From Verrucomicrobiaceae bacterium (GTDB taxonomy: Bacteria; Verrucomicrobiota; Verrucomicrobiia; Verrucomicrobiales; Verrucomicrobiaceae): a DNA stretch of 64,000 bases. Position 1 is the stretch's first letter; every line of letters begins with the position of its first letter. The DNA lies in NCBI GenBank assembly GCA_027490195.1, contig JAIXYN010000024.1, positions 109,031-173,030 of the forward strand, in the 5' to 3' direction. Below, one piece after another: positions 1 to 8,448 of this stretch. The notes below the pieces were generated by a model. The model saw only the letters and a program-made list of their open reading frames with translations. It was not told the origin of the DNA and ran no database searches. The translations under genes and the position numbers were made by a program.

Positions 1-2311
1 TCGCAATCGGAAGTGAGGCGGAAGTCTTGCCGGTATCAGCGAGCAGTTCGGCGTATTCACCGCGCAGTTTGGCCAGCAGAAAGCCGTAGCGCACATTCTC
101 TTTATCATCCGCGAGGATCTCGTTCACCAGTTCGATGGCGTCTTGCTTCTTCTTGCTTGCCTCAGCCGGGTTGCCGGCATCACGTGATAGCGAAGCAAGA
201 GCGCCGTAGTTACGGGCGAGCAGGTACTTCACTTCGCCCCACTCAGGCAGCAGACGGTTGAGTTCCAGAAGGATCGGGACGGCCTGATTGTGCGCCTCCT
301 TGGCATCCGAACCACTGAAATGTCGCCCGATCAATTCTGCCAGTTCGGTATATGCCTCGGCCAGCAGCAATGCCTGATCTTGATTGCGCGGGCTGCTGCC
401 GAGAACGAGCTCGCCCATGTCCTTCACGGAATCGATCAGCGTGTTGAGCGCCTCCTCGGCCTTGCCCGCATCACGCTGGCTGATGCCTTTGGCAAACTTG
501 GCTCGCGCGAGGATGAATTTTTCGTCGTTGATCAGCTCGTGACCGATCAGCTTGGCATCGAGAATCGTCGGCACGCGCGCAAGCGCGATTTCCGAATCCG
601 ACACATCACCGTTGCGTAATGTCCGCAGGCCGTATTCGAGCCATGCACGGGCGCATTCGTTCCGCGCAAGGCGGTTTTTCGGGTCCGCCGCCAGGCCCTT
701 ATCGAGATTGACCGTGGCTTCCTTAAGCAGGGTAAGGGATTCCACATGGCGCCCTTCGCGTCCGCGGATGTCGGAGAGGAGCAGGCTGTAGCGGCCCAGC
801 CACTGCTGGTACAGCGCGATCTGAGCACCTTCACCGGTCCCATTGCGGATCAATTCAGAGGCCTGATCACGTGCCTTCATGAGGTAAACCACCGCCTGCG
901 TGCTGTTACGCAGCTTGAGGTGAAGCTGACCGATATTGCCATACGCACGCAGACGTTCGACACCGAGTGCAGGTGATTGTTCCAGCGCAGGCAGGCCCCG
1001 CATGCAGTAGGCCAGCGCATCTTTGAGCTGCTCCTTCTGAAATCCAGCCTCCATCTCATTACCCGTGGGCGTCTGCAGTAGCTGCGTGAGGAACTGGTCC
1101 ACCGCGTTCTGCGAGTTCTGCAGGTTTTGATCTGCCACAGCCTTCGCGCTGCGCTCGTTGTCGCGCTCACTTGTCAGCAGGTCGATGCGGCTTTGGAGCG
1201 CATCATTTTTCACCTTATTAACCTCATGAATGTTGGAGATGGTGTTCTCCGCCGTGTTCAGGTTTCTCTGGGTCTTGAAGGCGTAAATAAAGCAGAGCAC
1301 GAAAATGGTCAGCAGTGAAATGGCCGTGGTTTGCAGCGACAGCACCTTCTTCGCTTGCTTCTGACGCTCGCGGACGGTTTGATCACGTGATTCCTCAAGC
1401 AGGTAGTCGCTTTCGAGCACCTCAAACTCGCGTACAATTTCGCGCATGTCAGCCCAGCGCGCCGCCGGGTTCAGATCCATGGCTCTCTCGATGATGTTGC
1501 GGCGGCGCTCCTCCCATTTGGACTGCGCTGCCTGTGGCCAGTAGATTTTCGGCTGCGCTTTGACGGCAGCCAGCAGCGCATTGCTGTCCACCTGCACCGC
1601 CAGACCCGCCGCTGCCTGCTGCCGGGCACGCTCGACCTCGCTAGCCCACATGTCAGCACCGCGTGGCAGTGCTCCGTTGAGCAGGCGATACGCCAGCACA
1701 CCAAAGCTGTAAACATCCCACGAAGGCCCATAACCCGCGAATACACCATCTGGGTTTTCCGCCTGCTCCGGGCAGAGATGCACAAAGTGATCCGTCAGTT
1801 CAAGGTGATGAATGCCCCCCACCCAGCCTTGCGCGATGTCCGTGAGACGGATCGAAGATTCCGCATCGTCCTCCAGCAGAATGTTCGACGGGCGCAGGTT
1901 GCCATGCGGAATGCCGTGCTTATGCAGCCAGGAAAGTGCATCCGCGACCTCATAAATGTGGCGCCATGCCTGCTCCGGTGGCAGGCCGTTGCAGGCGGAT
2001 TCCAGCGTTGGCGTCTGCCACTGACGGCGGCCATGGTTGTCCTTCGTCATCACGCCGACCAGCGGCATCACGCAAAAATACGGCGTTTTGTCAAAACTGT
2101 AGCTCTCCACCGGCAGCACACCGCGGTGGTGCGGCATCTGCTGCAAAGCACGGAACGCAGTGGAAAGCGCCTTGCGGTTGATCGCCATCGAACTGAACAC
2201 CTTAACCGCACAGGCTTTGCCGTTGGTGGACACCGCCCGGTACACGGCACCACAGCGCCCACTGCCGACCAAGTCCTGCAATTCATGTCCGGCGATTTCA
2301 GGCAGACTCAT
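1..2311 (-). CDS. Membrane-anchored protein kinase-like protein (probable pseudokinase) with TPR-like C-terminal region, partial
   Basis: About 770 codons are open from the ATG at 2311 to the window edge, so the C-terminus is missing. The N-terminal ~290 residues look like a bacterial Hanks-type Ser/Thr kinase: a glycine loop GSGRCGAVY near residue 16 and the ATP-binding lysine in CAVKVF (K37). The catalytic loop reads HGNLRPSN (residues 136-143) instead of HRDLKPxN, so the catalytic Asp is Asn and the following Lys is Arg. The DFG position reads TDI (D158). One hydrophobic segment lies near residues 320-345 (LLTIFVLCFIYAF core), followed by a long helical region with TPR-like periodicity. 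Kinase inside, helical repeats outside is the inferred topology. The gene is divergent from the YkgJ-type gene. Family membership is confident; loss of catalysis is an inference from the motif. Confidence 0.85.
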   Translation of the reverse strand, partial: MSLPEIAGHELQDLVGSGRCGAVYRAVSTNGKACAVKVFSSMAINRKALSTAFRALQQMPHHRGVLPVESYSFDKTPYFCVMPLVGVMTKDNHGRRQWQTPTLESACNGLPPEQAWRHIYEVADALSWLHKHGIPHGNLRPSNILLEDDAESSIRLTDIAQGWVGGIHHLELTDHFVHLCPEQAENPDGVFAGYGPSWDVYSFGVLAYRLLNGALPRGADMWASEVERARQQAAAGLAVQVDSNALLAAVKAQPKIYWPQAAQSKWEERRRNIIERAMDLNPAARWADMREIVREFEVLESDYLLEESRDQTVRERQKQAKKVLSLQTTAISLLTIFVLCFIYAFKTQRNLNTAENTISNIHEVNKVKNDALQSRIDLLTSERDNERSAKAVADQNLQNSQNAVDQFLTQLLQTPTGNEMEAGFQKEQLKDALAYCMRGLPALEQSPALGVERLRAYGNIGQLHLKLRNSTQAVVYLMKARDQASELIRNGTGEGAQIALYQQWLGRYSLLLSDIRGREGRHVESLTLLKEATVNLDKGLAADPKNRLARNECARAWLEYGLRTLRNGDVSDSEIALARVPTILDAKLIGHELINDEKFILARAKFAKGISQRDAGKAEEALNTLIDSVKDMGELVLGSSPRNQDQALLLAEAYTELAELIGRHFSGSDAKEAHNQAVPILLELNRLLPEWGEVKYLLARNYGALASLSRDAGNPAEASKKKQDAIELVNEILADDKENVRYGFLLAKLRGEYAELLADTGKTSASLPIA

Positions 2312-2490
2312 GCGTGCTTCAGGTGTCTCTAGGAGGTGGTGGTTGATCCCGGAGGACGCGGAAACTGGTCGGTGGTTGCATCACGGGCTCGTACGATGGG
2401 GTCGGAATGGGAAATCTCAAATCTCAAAATGATGCTTTGCAAAAATCGCGTGCCACTCAAACCAGCGCATCCATGCTCAATGAACACCGC

Positions 2491-2922
2491 ATGAAATCTC
2501 CAAAGCCAGATCACCGCCATGAAATAGAGGCGATTTATGCCGAACTTGAGCGCCGGCCGCTGCCACGCCAGTGTGAGATGCGAACTGGTTGCTGCCACTT
2601 CCGGCTGGCAGGTCACACCCCCATGCTCACCCGGGGAGAAGCTTTATATGCCGCCCAGGGAGTCCGCGCCAGCGGTCGCAAGGTGCTCAAGCCTCATCCT
2701 GACGGAGCCTGCCCTCTTTTGGGGCGTGATGGCCGCTGCACCATTTACAAAAACCGACCTTTCGGCTGCCGCACCCACTTTTGTGCCGAAGCCGGGGGCA
2801 TGTATCCACGCAAGCATGTTGCAGATCTCATCCAGCGTCTTGAAGCTCTGGACGAACGGCTCGGTGGCAGCGGCTCTCGTCCTCTGGAAGCTGCAGTCAG
2901 TGACGCGCTGGCAGAGATGTGA
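2491..2922 (+). CDS. YkgJ-family (UPF0153) cysteine-cluster protein
   Basis: The protein has the cysteine pattern of the YkgJ/CxxCxxCC family, whose members are thought to bind a metal or an iron-sulfur cluster. The cysteines occur as CEMRTGCC near the N-terminus, then CPLL, DGRCTIY, and FGCRTHFC. The reaction is unknown. The start is uncertain: in-frame ATGs exist at 2407, 2473 and 2491. The last was chosen because the family begins a few residues before a helix like HEIEAIYAELERRP. The gene is divergent from the kinase-like gene and its stop lies 3 bases from the end of the convergent cytochrome gene. Confidence 0.8.
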   Translation: MKSPKPDHRHEIEAIYAELERRPLPRQCEMRTGCCHFRLAGHTPMLTRGEALYAAQGVRASGRKVLKPHPDGACPLLGRDGRCTIYKNRPFGCRTHFCAEAGGMYPRKHVADLIQRLEALDERLGGSGSRPLEAAVSDALAEM

Positions 2923-2924
2923 CC

Positions 2925-3494
2925 TCAAGGCGCCGCGCAATCACGTGCCAGCTTCTGGCTGGCCTCGGACAGCCTCGTCAGCGCCACAGACGCCTCTTTG
3001 CCGTTGGCAGGCAGGCGCAGCACCACGTTTTCGCCCTCCAGGCGCACAAACCCCGCCTTGATCGTTTTGCCATCGGCACTGGTCCAGCTCATGATCGGAG
3101 GCAGCGACTTTTTGGCGGCCACGGGGGCCATCTTGGGCGCATCCTTGTCAAAGCTGGCTCCTTCGCTGATCCATTCGGTGATCTTTTTGATATCCGTGCC
3201 GGAGAGTTGCTCATTGGGCGGCATGTGATTTTTGCCGTCGTTGACCAGGATTTCCAAAAAGTGGCTCTCCGCCGGTTTGCCAGGACGGATTTGTGCAACG
3301 TCGTTGTCCTTGATGTCCAGCTTGAAAGTCTCCAGGTCATCAAAGACAAATCCGGCCTTCTTCTTGCCGGTCTTCAGGCTGTGGCACTCATAGCAATTTC
3401 GCTCCAGAATGGGCTGGATGTCCTTTTTAAAGTCTGCCGCAGTGACGGCGACAGAAAGGAGGGGCATAATGAGGATGAAACGAGGCAGAGACAT
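2925..3494 (-). CDS. Secreted cytochrome c (PSCyt1-like) protein with C-terminal SHD1-like domain
   Basis: A signal peptide (MSLPRFILIMPLLSVAVTA) precedes a planctomycete-type cytochrome c domain with one heme-attachment motif CYECH near residue 33, and the downstream MPP motif (NHMPPNEQLS) that usually supplies the axial methionine. The last ~55 residues (starting WTSADGKTIKAGFV and containing LARL-like repeats) resemble the SLA1-homology-1 domain often appended to secreted PVC proteins. The start was moved to the ATG at 3494 because it opens directly on the signal peptide. Likely periplasmic; partner unknown. Confidence 0.8.
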   Translation of the reverse strand: MSLPRFILIMPLLSVAVTAADFKKDIQPILERNCYECHSLKTGKKKAGFVFDDLETFKLDIKDNDVAQIRPGKPAESHFLEILVNDGKNHMPPNEQLSGTDIKKITEWISEGASFDKDAPKMAPVAAKKSLPPIMSWTSADGKTIKAGFVRLEGENVVLRLPANGKEASVALTRLSEASQKLARDCAAP

Positions 3495-3574
3495 GGGCGC
3501 GTAGGGATTGGGGGAGAGAACGTGCAATGCCGCTTTTCCTTAGCCAGCATCTTTTTTCCGTGGCATGAGACCCC

Positions 3575-4441
3575 ATGCCTGAGCAACGCACCGTCACCAC
3601 AGCCTCCGAACTTCTGCCTTTTCTTTTTGAGAACTGGCCGGACATGAAGCGCACTCGCCTCAAGCAGTGGCTCAAATACGGCAGCGTCCGAGTGAATGAC
3701 CACGCCGTAAGCCGCCACGACCACAAGCTCAAGCCCGGCGACAAAATCACCATTAAAGTGGAGCGCGCCCCACGTGCTGACGTGAAGCCCATGCCTGCCG
3801 GTCTCAGCATAGTGTATGAAGACGAGGCCATTATCGTGCTGAACAAAGGTGCCGGCTGGCTCACCGTGGCCACGGATTCCGGCAGTGGCCGCACCGCCTA
3901 TGCCGCACTCACCGATCATGTGCGTGGCACCGATGTCCGCAATCGCGTCTGGATCGTCCACCGTCTGGACCGAGACACCTCCGGCCTCATCGTTTTTGCC
4001 AAAACCGAGCCTTTCAAGCGCATCCTGCAGCAGAATTGGCACCTTTTTGACAAAACCTACCTCGCCATCACCGAAGGCGTCATCAAACGGGATTCCGGCA
4101 CCCTGCGCTGCCATCTCAATGAAGAGTTCTCCCTCCGCGTCCGCAGTGTCCCGCCGGATGAAGACACCCGCGAGGCCATCACTCACTTCAAGGTGCTCAA
4201 GCGCACACATCACACCACGCTTGTCGAGCTGAAGCTTGAAACCGGCAGGCGTCACCAAATCCGCGTCCACCTTTCCGACATGGGTCATCCCATCATTGGA
4301 GACAAGCCCTACGGTGCCACCACCGATCCCGCCCGTCGTCTGGGCCTGCACTCCAGCGAACTCCGTTTCATCCATCCCGCGACCGAGGAAAAAATGGATT
4401 TCGTTTTGCCTCTGCCGGACGCCCTTGCGAAGCTGGTTTAA
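3575..4441 (+). CDS. RluA-family pseudouridine synthase
   Basis: The 288-residue protein has an N-terminal S4 RNA-binding domain (about residues 20-65, KRTRLKQWLKYGSVRVND) followed by the RluA catalytic domain. The catalytic motif HRLDRDTSGL carries the nucleophilic Asp, and ETGRRHQIRVHL is the conserved C-terminal motif. It isomerises uridine to pseudouridine in rRNA or tRNA. Which base is modified cannot be read from the sequence. It stands alone upstream of rpsB. Confidence 0.9.
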   Translation: MPEQRTVTTASELLPFLFENWPDMKRTRLKQWLKYGSVRVNDHAVSRHDHKLKPGDKITIKVERAPRADVKPMPAGLSIVYEDEAIIVLNKGAGWLTVATDSGSGRTAYAALTDHVRGTDVRNRVWIVHRLDRDTSGLIVFAKTEPFKRILQQNWHLFDKTYLAITEGVIKRDSGTLRCHLNEEFSLRVRSVPPDEDTREAITHFKVLKRTHHTTLVELKLETGRRHQIRVHLSDMGHPIIGDKPYGATTDPARRLGLHSSELRFIHPATEEKMDFVLPLPDALAKLV

Positions 4442-4539
4442 ATCGCTGGGCAGGCCTCAGTCCCGCTTCGAGGTGGGATTGTCGGCATGGCGGGGCGGGG
4501 AATAGCTTCCGTGTGACACTTTCGAGGGAGAAAAACCAC

Positions 4540-4567
4540 TTGCCGTGGCAGGGGATGCCGTTAACAT
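4540..4567 (+). promoter_or_regulatory. Putative promoter of rpsB-tsf
   Basis: TTGCCG at 4540-4545 and TAACAT at 4562-4567 are separated by 16 bp, matching a sigma-70-like layout. The same spacing and very similar boxes occur before dgt and hisI in this window. A transcript starting near 4574 would have a leader of about 127 nt before rpsB. Seen by eye only. Confidence 0.4.
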
Positions 4568-4700
4568 CTCACCCCCTTTTGCCGGGCTATTTTGGTCAGG
4601 CCAAAGGGTTCAACTCGAAGCCCATTCGACCGGATCAACCCTTGTGGTTGAGCGTTTTGCACCCAAAACGTGCGGAAGACAGGCACCTCATACTAAATAC

Positions 4701-5393
4701 ATGTCAACACAGATCCTCGCCGAACTCGTCGAAGCCGGAGTCCATTTCGGACATCAAACCAAGCGCTGGAACCCCAAGATGAAGAATTTCATCATGGGCA
4801 CCAAAAACCAGATTCACATCCTCAACATCGAGGAAACCGTCAAGCAGATCGACACGGCCGCTGAATTCCTGGCCGACCTCGCTCGCCGCGGCAAAAAAAT
4901 CCTCTTCGTCGGCTGCAAACGCCAGGCTCAGGAAGCCGTGAAGCAGGCCTCCGAAGCTTGCGGACAGTTCTACGTCAATCATCGCTGGTTGGGCGGCACG
5001 CTCACCAACATGGAGACGATCAAGAAAAGCATCGCCCGTCTCAACTACCTCGAAGACATCGAGAGCAAGCCTGAGTTCAAGCTTATGTCCAAGAAGGAAC
5101 TCGCCGGTCTTAACCGCGAGCGTATCAAGCTGGAGCGCAATCTTCGCGGCATCCGTCACATGGGCAAAATCCCTGACGCTGTTGTCATCGTTGACTCCGC
5201 CCGCGAGCACATCGCCGTCCATGAGTCCCGCCGCCTGAAGATCCCGATCGTTGCCCTCGTGGACACGAACGCCGACCCGAACATCATCGACTACCCAATC
5301 GCCGCCAACGACGACGCCATCCGCTCCATCCGCATCATCCTGCAGAAGCTGATTGATCCCGTCATCGTCGCCACCGCCGAAGCCAAGCAGTAA
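4701..5393 (+). CDS. rpsB: 30S ribosomal protein S2
   Basis: The protein shows the full S2 signature: VEAGVHFGHQTKRWNPKM at the N-terminus, then NHRWLGGTLTN and the C-terminal IVALVDTNADP / IDYPIAANDDA motifs. At 230 residues it has the usual length. The reading frame stays open 156 nt upstream, but the S2 family starts just before the helix that follows MSTQILAELV, so the ATG at 4701 is used. It is followed 24 nt later by tsf, the conserved rpsB-tsf order. Confidence 0.98.
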   Translation: MSTQILAELVEAGVHFGHQTKRWNPKMKNFIMGTKNQIHILNIEETVKQIDTAAEFLADLARRGKKILFVGCKRQAQEAVKQASEACGQFYVNHRWLGGTLTNMETIKKSIARLNYLEDIESKPEFKLMSKKELAGLNRERIKLERNLRGIRHMGKIPDAVVIVDSAREHIAVHESRRLKIPIVALVDTNADPNIIDYPIAANDDAIRSIRIILQKLIDPVIVATAEAKQ

Positions 5394-5417
5394 CCCATTT
5401 CACCCCCCAACCGACAC

Positions 5418-6014
5418 ATGGCTGAAATCTCCGCTAAACTCGTCATGACCCTGCGTGAAAAGACCAACGCAGGCATGATGGAATGCAAAAAAGCTCTCAC
5501 GGAAGCCGCCGGCGACCTTGAGAAGGCTGAAACCATCCTCCGCAAAAGCGGCACCATCAAGGCCGAGAAAAAGGCCGACCGCCAGACGAAGGAAGGCATC
5601 ATCGCCTCCTACATCCACATGGCTGGCCGCATCGGCGTGCTCATCGAAGTGAACTGCGAGACCGACTTCGTCGCCCGCAATGACAACTTCCAGGCCATGG
5701 TGAAGGACATCTCCCTTCACATCGCTGCCTCGAACCCTCGCTACCTCCAGCGCGAAGACGTCCCTGCGAACCTCGTCGCCAAGGAGCGTGAGATCGGCGC
5801 CGAACTGGTCAAAGGCAAGCCCGCGAACATCGTGGACAAAATCGTGGACGGCAAAATGGAGAAATTCTATGCCGACAACTGCCTTCTCGAACAAGCCTTC
5901 ATCAAAGATCCCGAACTCACCATCGCGAATCTGATCAAGGGCAAGATCACCGAGCTGGGCGAAAACCTCATCGTTCGCCGCTTCGTGCGTTACGCTGTGG
6001 GCGAAGACCTCTAA
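5418..6014 (+). CDS. tsf: Elongation factor Ts
   Basis: EF-Ts catalyses GDP/GTP exchange on EF-Tu. The N-terminal UBA-like domain and the EF-Tu-contacting motif MECKKALTEAAGDLEKA are present, as is the second signature GVLIEVNCETDFVARN. At 198 residues it is a short form compared with the ~280-residue E. coli protein, lacking part of the second core subdomain, which is common outside Proteobacteria. It is cotranscribed with rpsB and ends at a strong terminator. Confidence 0.97.
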   Translation: MAEISAKLVMTLREKTNAGMMECKKALTEAAGDLEKAETILRKSGTIKAEKKADRQTKEGIIASYIHMAGRIGVLIEVNCETDFVARNDNFQAMVKDISLHIAASNPRYLQREDVPANLVAKEREIGAELVKGKPANIVDKIVDGKMEKFYADNCLLEQAFIKDPELTIANLIKGKITELGENLIVRRFVRYAVGEDL

Positions 6015-6041
6015 GACACTCGTTCGTTAACAAACTCACGA

Positions 6042-6069
6042 AAGGCGGTCGGCAACGACCGCCTTTTTT
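6042..6069 (+). terminator. Rho-independent terminator of rpsB-tsf
   Basis: A 10-bp perfect stem (AAGGCGGTCG paired with CGACCGCCTT) with a GCAA tetraloop is followed by a T run, 28 nt after the tsf stop codon. Confidence 0.93.
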
Positions 6070-6391
6070 CTTGATCGCGCAGCAAATCCAAGAGCATCGC
6101 CAAGGTATTTCATGAAGGATTGCTGGATATTTAGCTTTGCCAAAATACTCAACCCGTGCAAAATTTCCGTAATTGGCATATTTGCTATGAGTGGCACCCC
6201 ACAACTTGGCCTCACATGCCTGCGTCCTGTGCGCACCCCAATTCCATCGACCTGCGGTGGTGCCTGAGTGATGGGCACCACGGGCGGTAGCTTGCCGCAG
6301 GACGGAGAATTCGCATCTTCCCTGAACTTTCGGTTTCCTCCTTCGCCAGATTCCTCCATTCTGCGCGCCCGCTTTTTGCCCTCTTTTGCCC
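6070..6391 (+). other. Intergenic region upstream of the DAHP synthase operon
   Basis: About 320 nt without a convincing gene. Short open frames on either strand show no family features. The first half is AT-richer than the surroundings (6110-6200), consistent with a promoter region for the downstream operon, but no box pair was convincing. Confidence 0.4.
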
Positions 6392-7456
6392 GTGAGCCAA
6401 ACCCACCCCACTGACGACCTTCGCGTCGCTGAAATCCTTCCCCTCATCCAGCCTGCTCTGCTCATGCATGAGTTCCGTCTTGGAGAGCTGGAATCCGCCT
6501 TCATCGAAGACTCGCGCAAACGCGCCGAAGCCATTCTGACCTTGAAGGATGACCGCCTGCTCGTCGTCGTCGGGCCCTGCTCAATCCACGACACCAAGTC
6601 GGCGCTCGAATACGCTCAGCACATCATTCAGGCTCGGGCGAAATATGCCGCTGATCTGGAGATCGTGATGCGCGTCTATTTTGAAAAGCCGCGCACCACC
6701 GTCGGCTGGAAGGGCTTCATCAATGATCCGCATCTCGACGGCAGCTTCGACATCAATGGTGGTCTCCGTGGAGCACGAGATCTTCTGATCAAGCTCACCA
6801 AGCGTGGCGTTCCTGCGGGCACCGAATTTCTCGACGTGATCACCCCGCAGTACATTGCCGATGTGGTTGCCTGGGGTGCCATCGGGGCACGCACCACGGA
6901 GAGCCAGGTACATCGCCAGCTCGCCTCCGGTCTGTCCATGCCAGTGGGTTTCAAAAACGGCACCGACGGCGGCATTCAGGTCGCGCTTGATGCCATCGAA
7001 GCCGCCAAAGGCCAGCATTGCTTCCTCTCCGTGACCAAGGACGGCGTCGCCGCCATCGTAAACACCAAGGGCAATAACGCCTGCCACGTCATCCTGCGCG
7101 GAGGCAAAGCCGGTACGAATTTCGATGCGGCCTCCATCAAGACAGTCGCGGACCAGCTTGCCGCCCGTGGCCTGCCCGCCAGTGTCATGGTGGACTGCAG
7201 CCACGGCAACAGCCTCAAGGACTACCGCAAGCAGCCCATCGCCTCCGCCTCTCTCTCGGAACAAATCGCCGCAGGCAGCAAAGCCATCACCGGTGTCATG
7301 ATCGAAAGCCATCTCGTCGAAGGCCGCCAGGACACCAAGCCCGGTCAGCAGCTCACGTATGGCCAGAGTATCACCGATGCCTGTGTCTCCTGGGAGACCA
7401 CCACCGGCATGCTCGACGAACTCGCCGCCGCCGTCCGCGCACGCCGCAGTAAATGA
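6392..7456 (+). CDS. aroF: 3-deoxy-7-phosphoheptulonate (DAHP) synthase, class I
   Basis: It condenses phosphoenolpyruvate and erythrose-4-phosphate, the first step of aromatic amino acid synthesis. The protein aligns with the E. coli AroF/G/H type: VVGPCSIHD near residue 55, MRVYFEKPRTTVGWKG, GARTTESQVHRQLASGLS and MVDCSHGNS motifs. At 354 residues it is the usual length. Which E. coli paralog it corresponds to cannot be assigned, so the symbol is generic. The frame could begin at a TTG six bases earlier; the GTG at 6392 gives the MSQTHP-like N-terminus. Its stop overlaps the next gene's ATG by 4 nt, tying aromatic synthesis to the heptose genes. Confidence 0.93.
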   Translation: MSQTHPTDDLRVAEILPLIQPALLMHEFRLGELESAFIEDSRKRAEAILTLKDDRLLVVVGPCSIHDTKSALEYAQHIIQARAKYAADLEIVMRVYFEKPRTTVGWKGFINDPHLDGSFDINGGLRGARDLLIKLTKRGVPAGTEFLDVITPQYIADVVAWGAIGARTTESQVHRQLASGLSMPVGFKNGTDGGIQVALDAIEAAKGQHCFLSVTKDGVAAIVNTKGNNACHVILRGGKAGTNFDAASIKTVADQLAARGLPASVMVDCSHGNSLKDYRKQPIASASLSEQIAAGSKAITGVMIESHLVEGRQDTKPGQQLTYGQSITDACVSWETTTGMLDELAAAVRARRSK

Positions 7457-8448
7457 CCTTCACCCGCGATCATCTCCAGCGCCTAGCGCAAGGCCGCATC
7501 CTCGTGGTGGGAGATGTCATGCTCGATCACTTCATCTGGGGCCATGTCCGCCGCATTTCTCCGGAGGCACCCGTGCCCATCGTGGAAGTCACGCGTGAGG
7601 AATTCTATCCCGGTGGTGCCGCCAATGTCGCCCGCAATATCTCGCCTTTCTCGCCGAACACCCATCTCATGGGCCGCGTTGGCAAGGACATGGCCGCAGA
7701 CAAGCTCCGCGCACTCCTCATCGAAGACAAGGTTGATCCTGCTCCACTCCTCGTTCACCCCACACTGCCCACCATATCGAAAGCACGTGTGTCCGCACGC
7801 CAGCAGCAGATCGTCCGTGTTGATCGCGAAAAACTGCTGCCGCTGACCGATGCTGAACTCATCGAGGTGGAGCGGCGCCTGCGTGATCTCGCTCCGAATC
7901 TCGACGCCATCATCTTGGAAGACTACGGCAAAGGCTTCATGACCGAGCAGCTTATGCAACTCGTCGCGAAGATCGCCGCCGAGCACAAACTTATCGTCAC
8001 CGTCGATCCATCTCCGCGCAATCCATTGCCCTGGGCCGGCGTTTCGCTGGTGAAACCCAACCGTCTCGAAGCCTTTGCCGCTGCTGGTCTCGAAGATCAT
8101 CTTCTGAGCGAAGCCCCGCTCGAAAACCAGGAACTCCTCGAAGTGGGCCGTGTTCTCCTCGCCAAATGGAACGTCGCCAGTGTTCTCGTTACTCTTGGGG
8201 AGCAGGGCATGATGCTGTTTGAGCGCGGTCAGCCTCCGCATCACATCCCGACGCGTGCGCGTGAAGTCTTTGATGTTTCTGGCGCTGGAGACACCGCCAT
8301 CGCCCTGCTCACACTCGCTCTCGCCAGCGGCCACAGCCTGCGCGAAGCCGCTGATATTTCGAACCACGCCAGCGGCATCGTCGTTGGCAAGCTCGGCACC
8401 GCCACTTTGACGCCAGACGAGTTGCTGGCAGCCTTCGCATCCAAATGA
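7453..8448 (+). CDS. rfaE1: D-glycero-beta-D-manno-heptose-7-phosphate kinase (PfkB family)
   Basis: It phosphorylates heptose-7-phosphate at C1 on the way to ADP-heptose for lipopolysaccharide core. The PfkB fold is seen from VVGDVMLDHFIWG (residues 18-30) and PGGAANVARN (53-62) to the catalytic GAGD motif (D280). At 331 residues it covers only the kinase half of E. coli HldE; the adenylyltransferase half is not in this window. The start ATG overlaps the DAHP synthase stop (ATGA), and its own stop overlaps gmhA the same way. Confidence 0.9.
   Translation: MTFTRDHLQRLAQGRILVVGDVMLDHFIWGHVRRISPEAPVPIVEVTREEFYPGGAANVARNISPFSPNTHLMGRVGKDMAADKLRALLIEDKVDPAPLLVHPTLPTISKARVSARQQQIVRVDREKLLPLTDAELIEVERRLRDLAPNLDAIILEDYGKGFMTEQLMQLVAKIAAEHKLIVTVDPSPRNPLPWAGVSLVKPNRLEAFAAAGLEDHLLSEAPLENQELLEVGRVLLAKWNVASVLVTLGEQGMMLFERGQPPHHIPTRAREVFDVSGAGDTAIALLTLALASGHSLREAADISNHASGIVVGKLGTATLTPDELLAAFASK

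Noticed and set aside
290..619. Plus-strand open frame of 109 codons
   Set aside because: It lies fully opposite the kinase-like gene, whose frame is open over the whole stretch with kinase and helical-repeat features.
3374..4375. Minus-strand open frame of 333 codons
   Set aside because: It is antisense to the pseudouridine synthase gene, which has clear catalytic motifs; the antisense protein shows no family features.
4455..4485. TCCCGC/GTGGGA hairpin after the pseudouridine synthase gene as a terminator
   Set aside because: Weak stem with a G-T pair and no T run.
6581..7312. Minus-strand open frame of 243 codons
   Set aside because: Antisense shadow of DAHP synthase, produced by GC-rich codon bias.
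7483..8367. Minus-strand open frame of 294 codons
   Set aside because: Antisense to the heptose kinase gene; no domain recognised.
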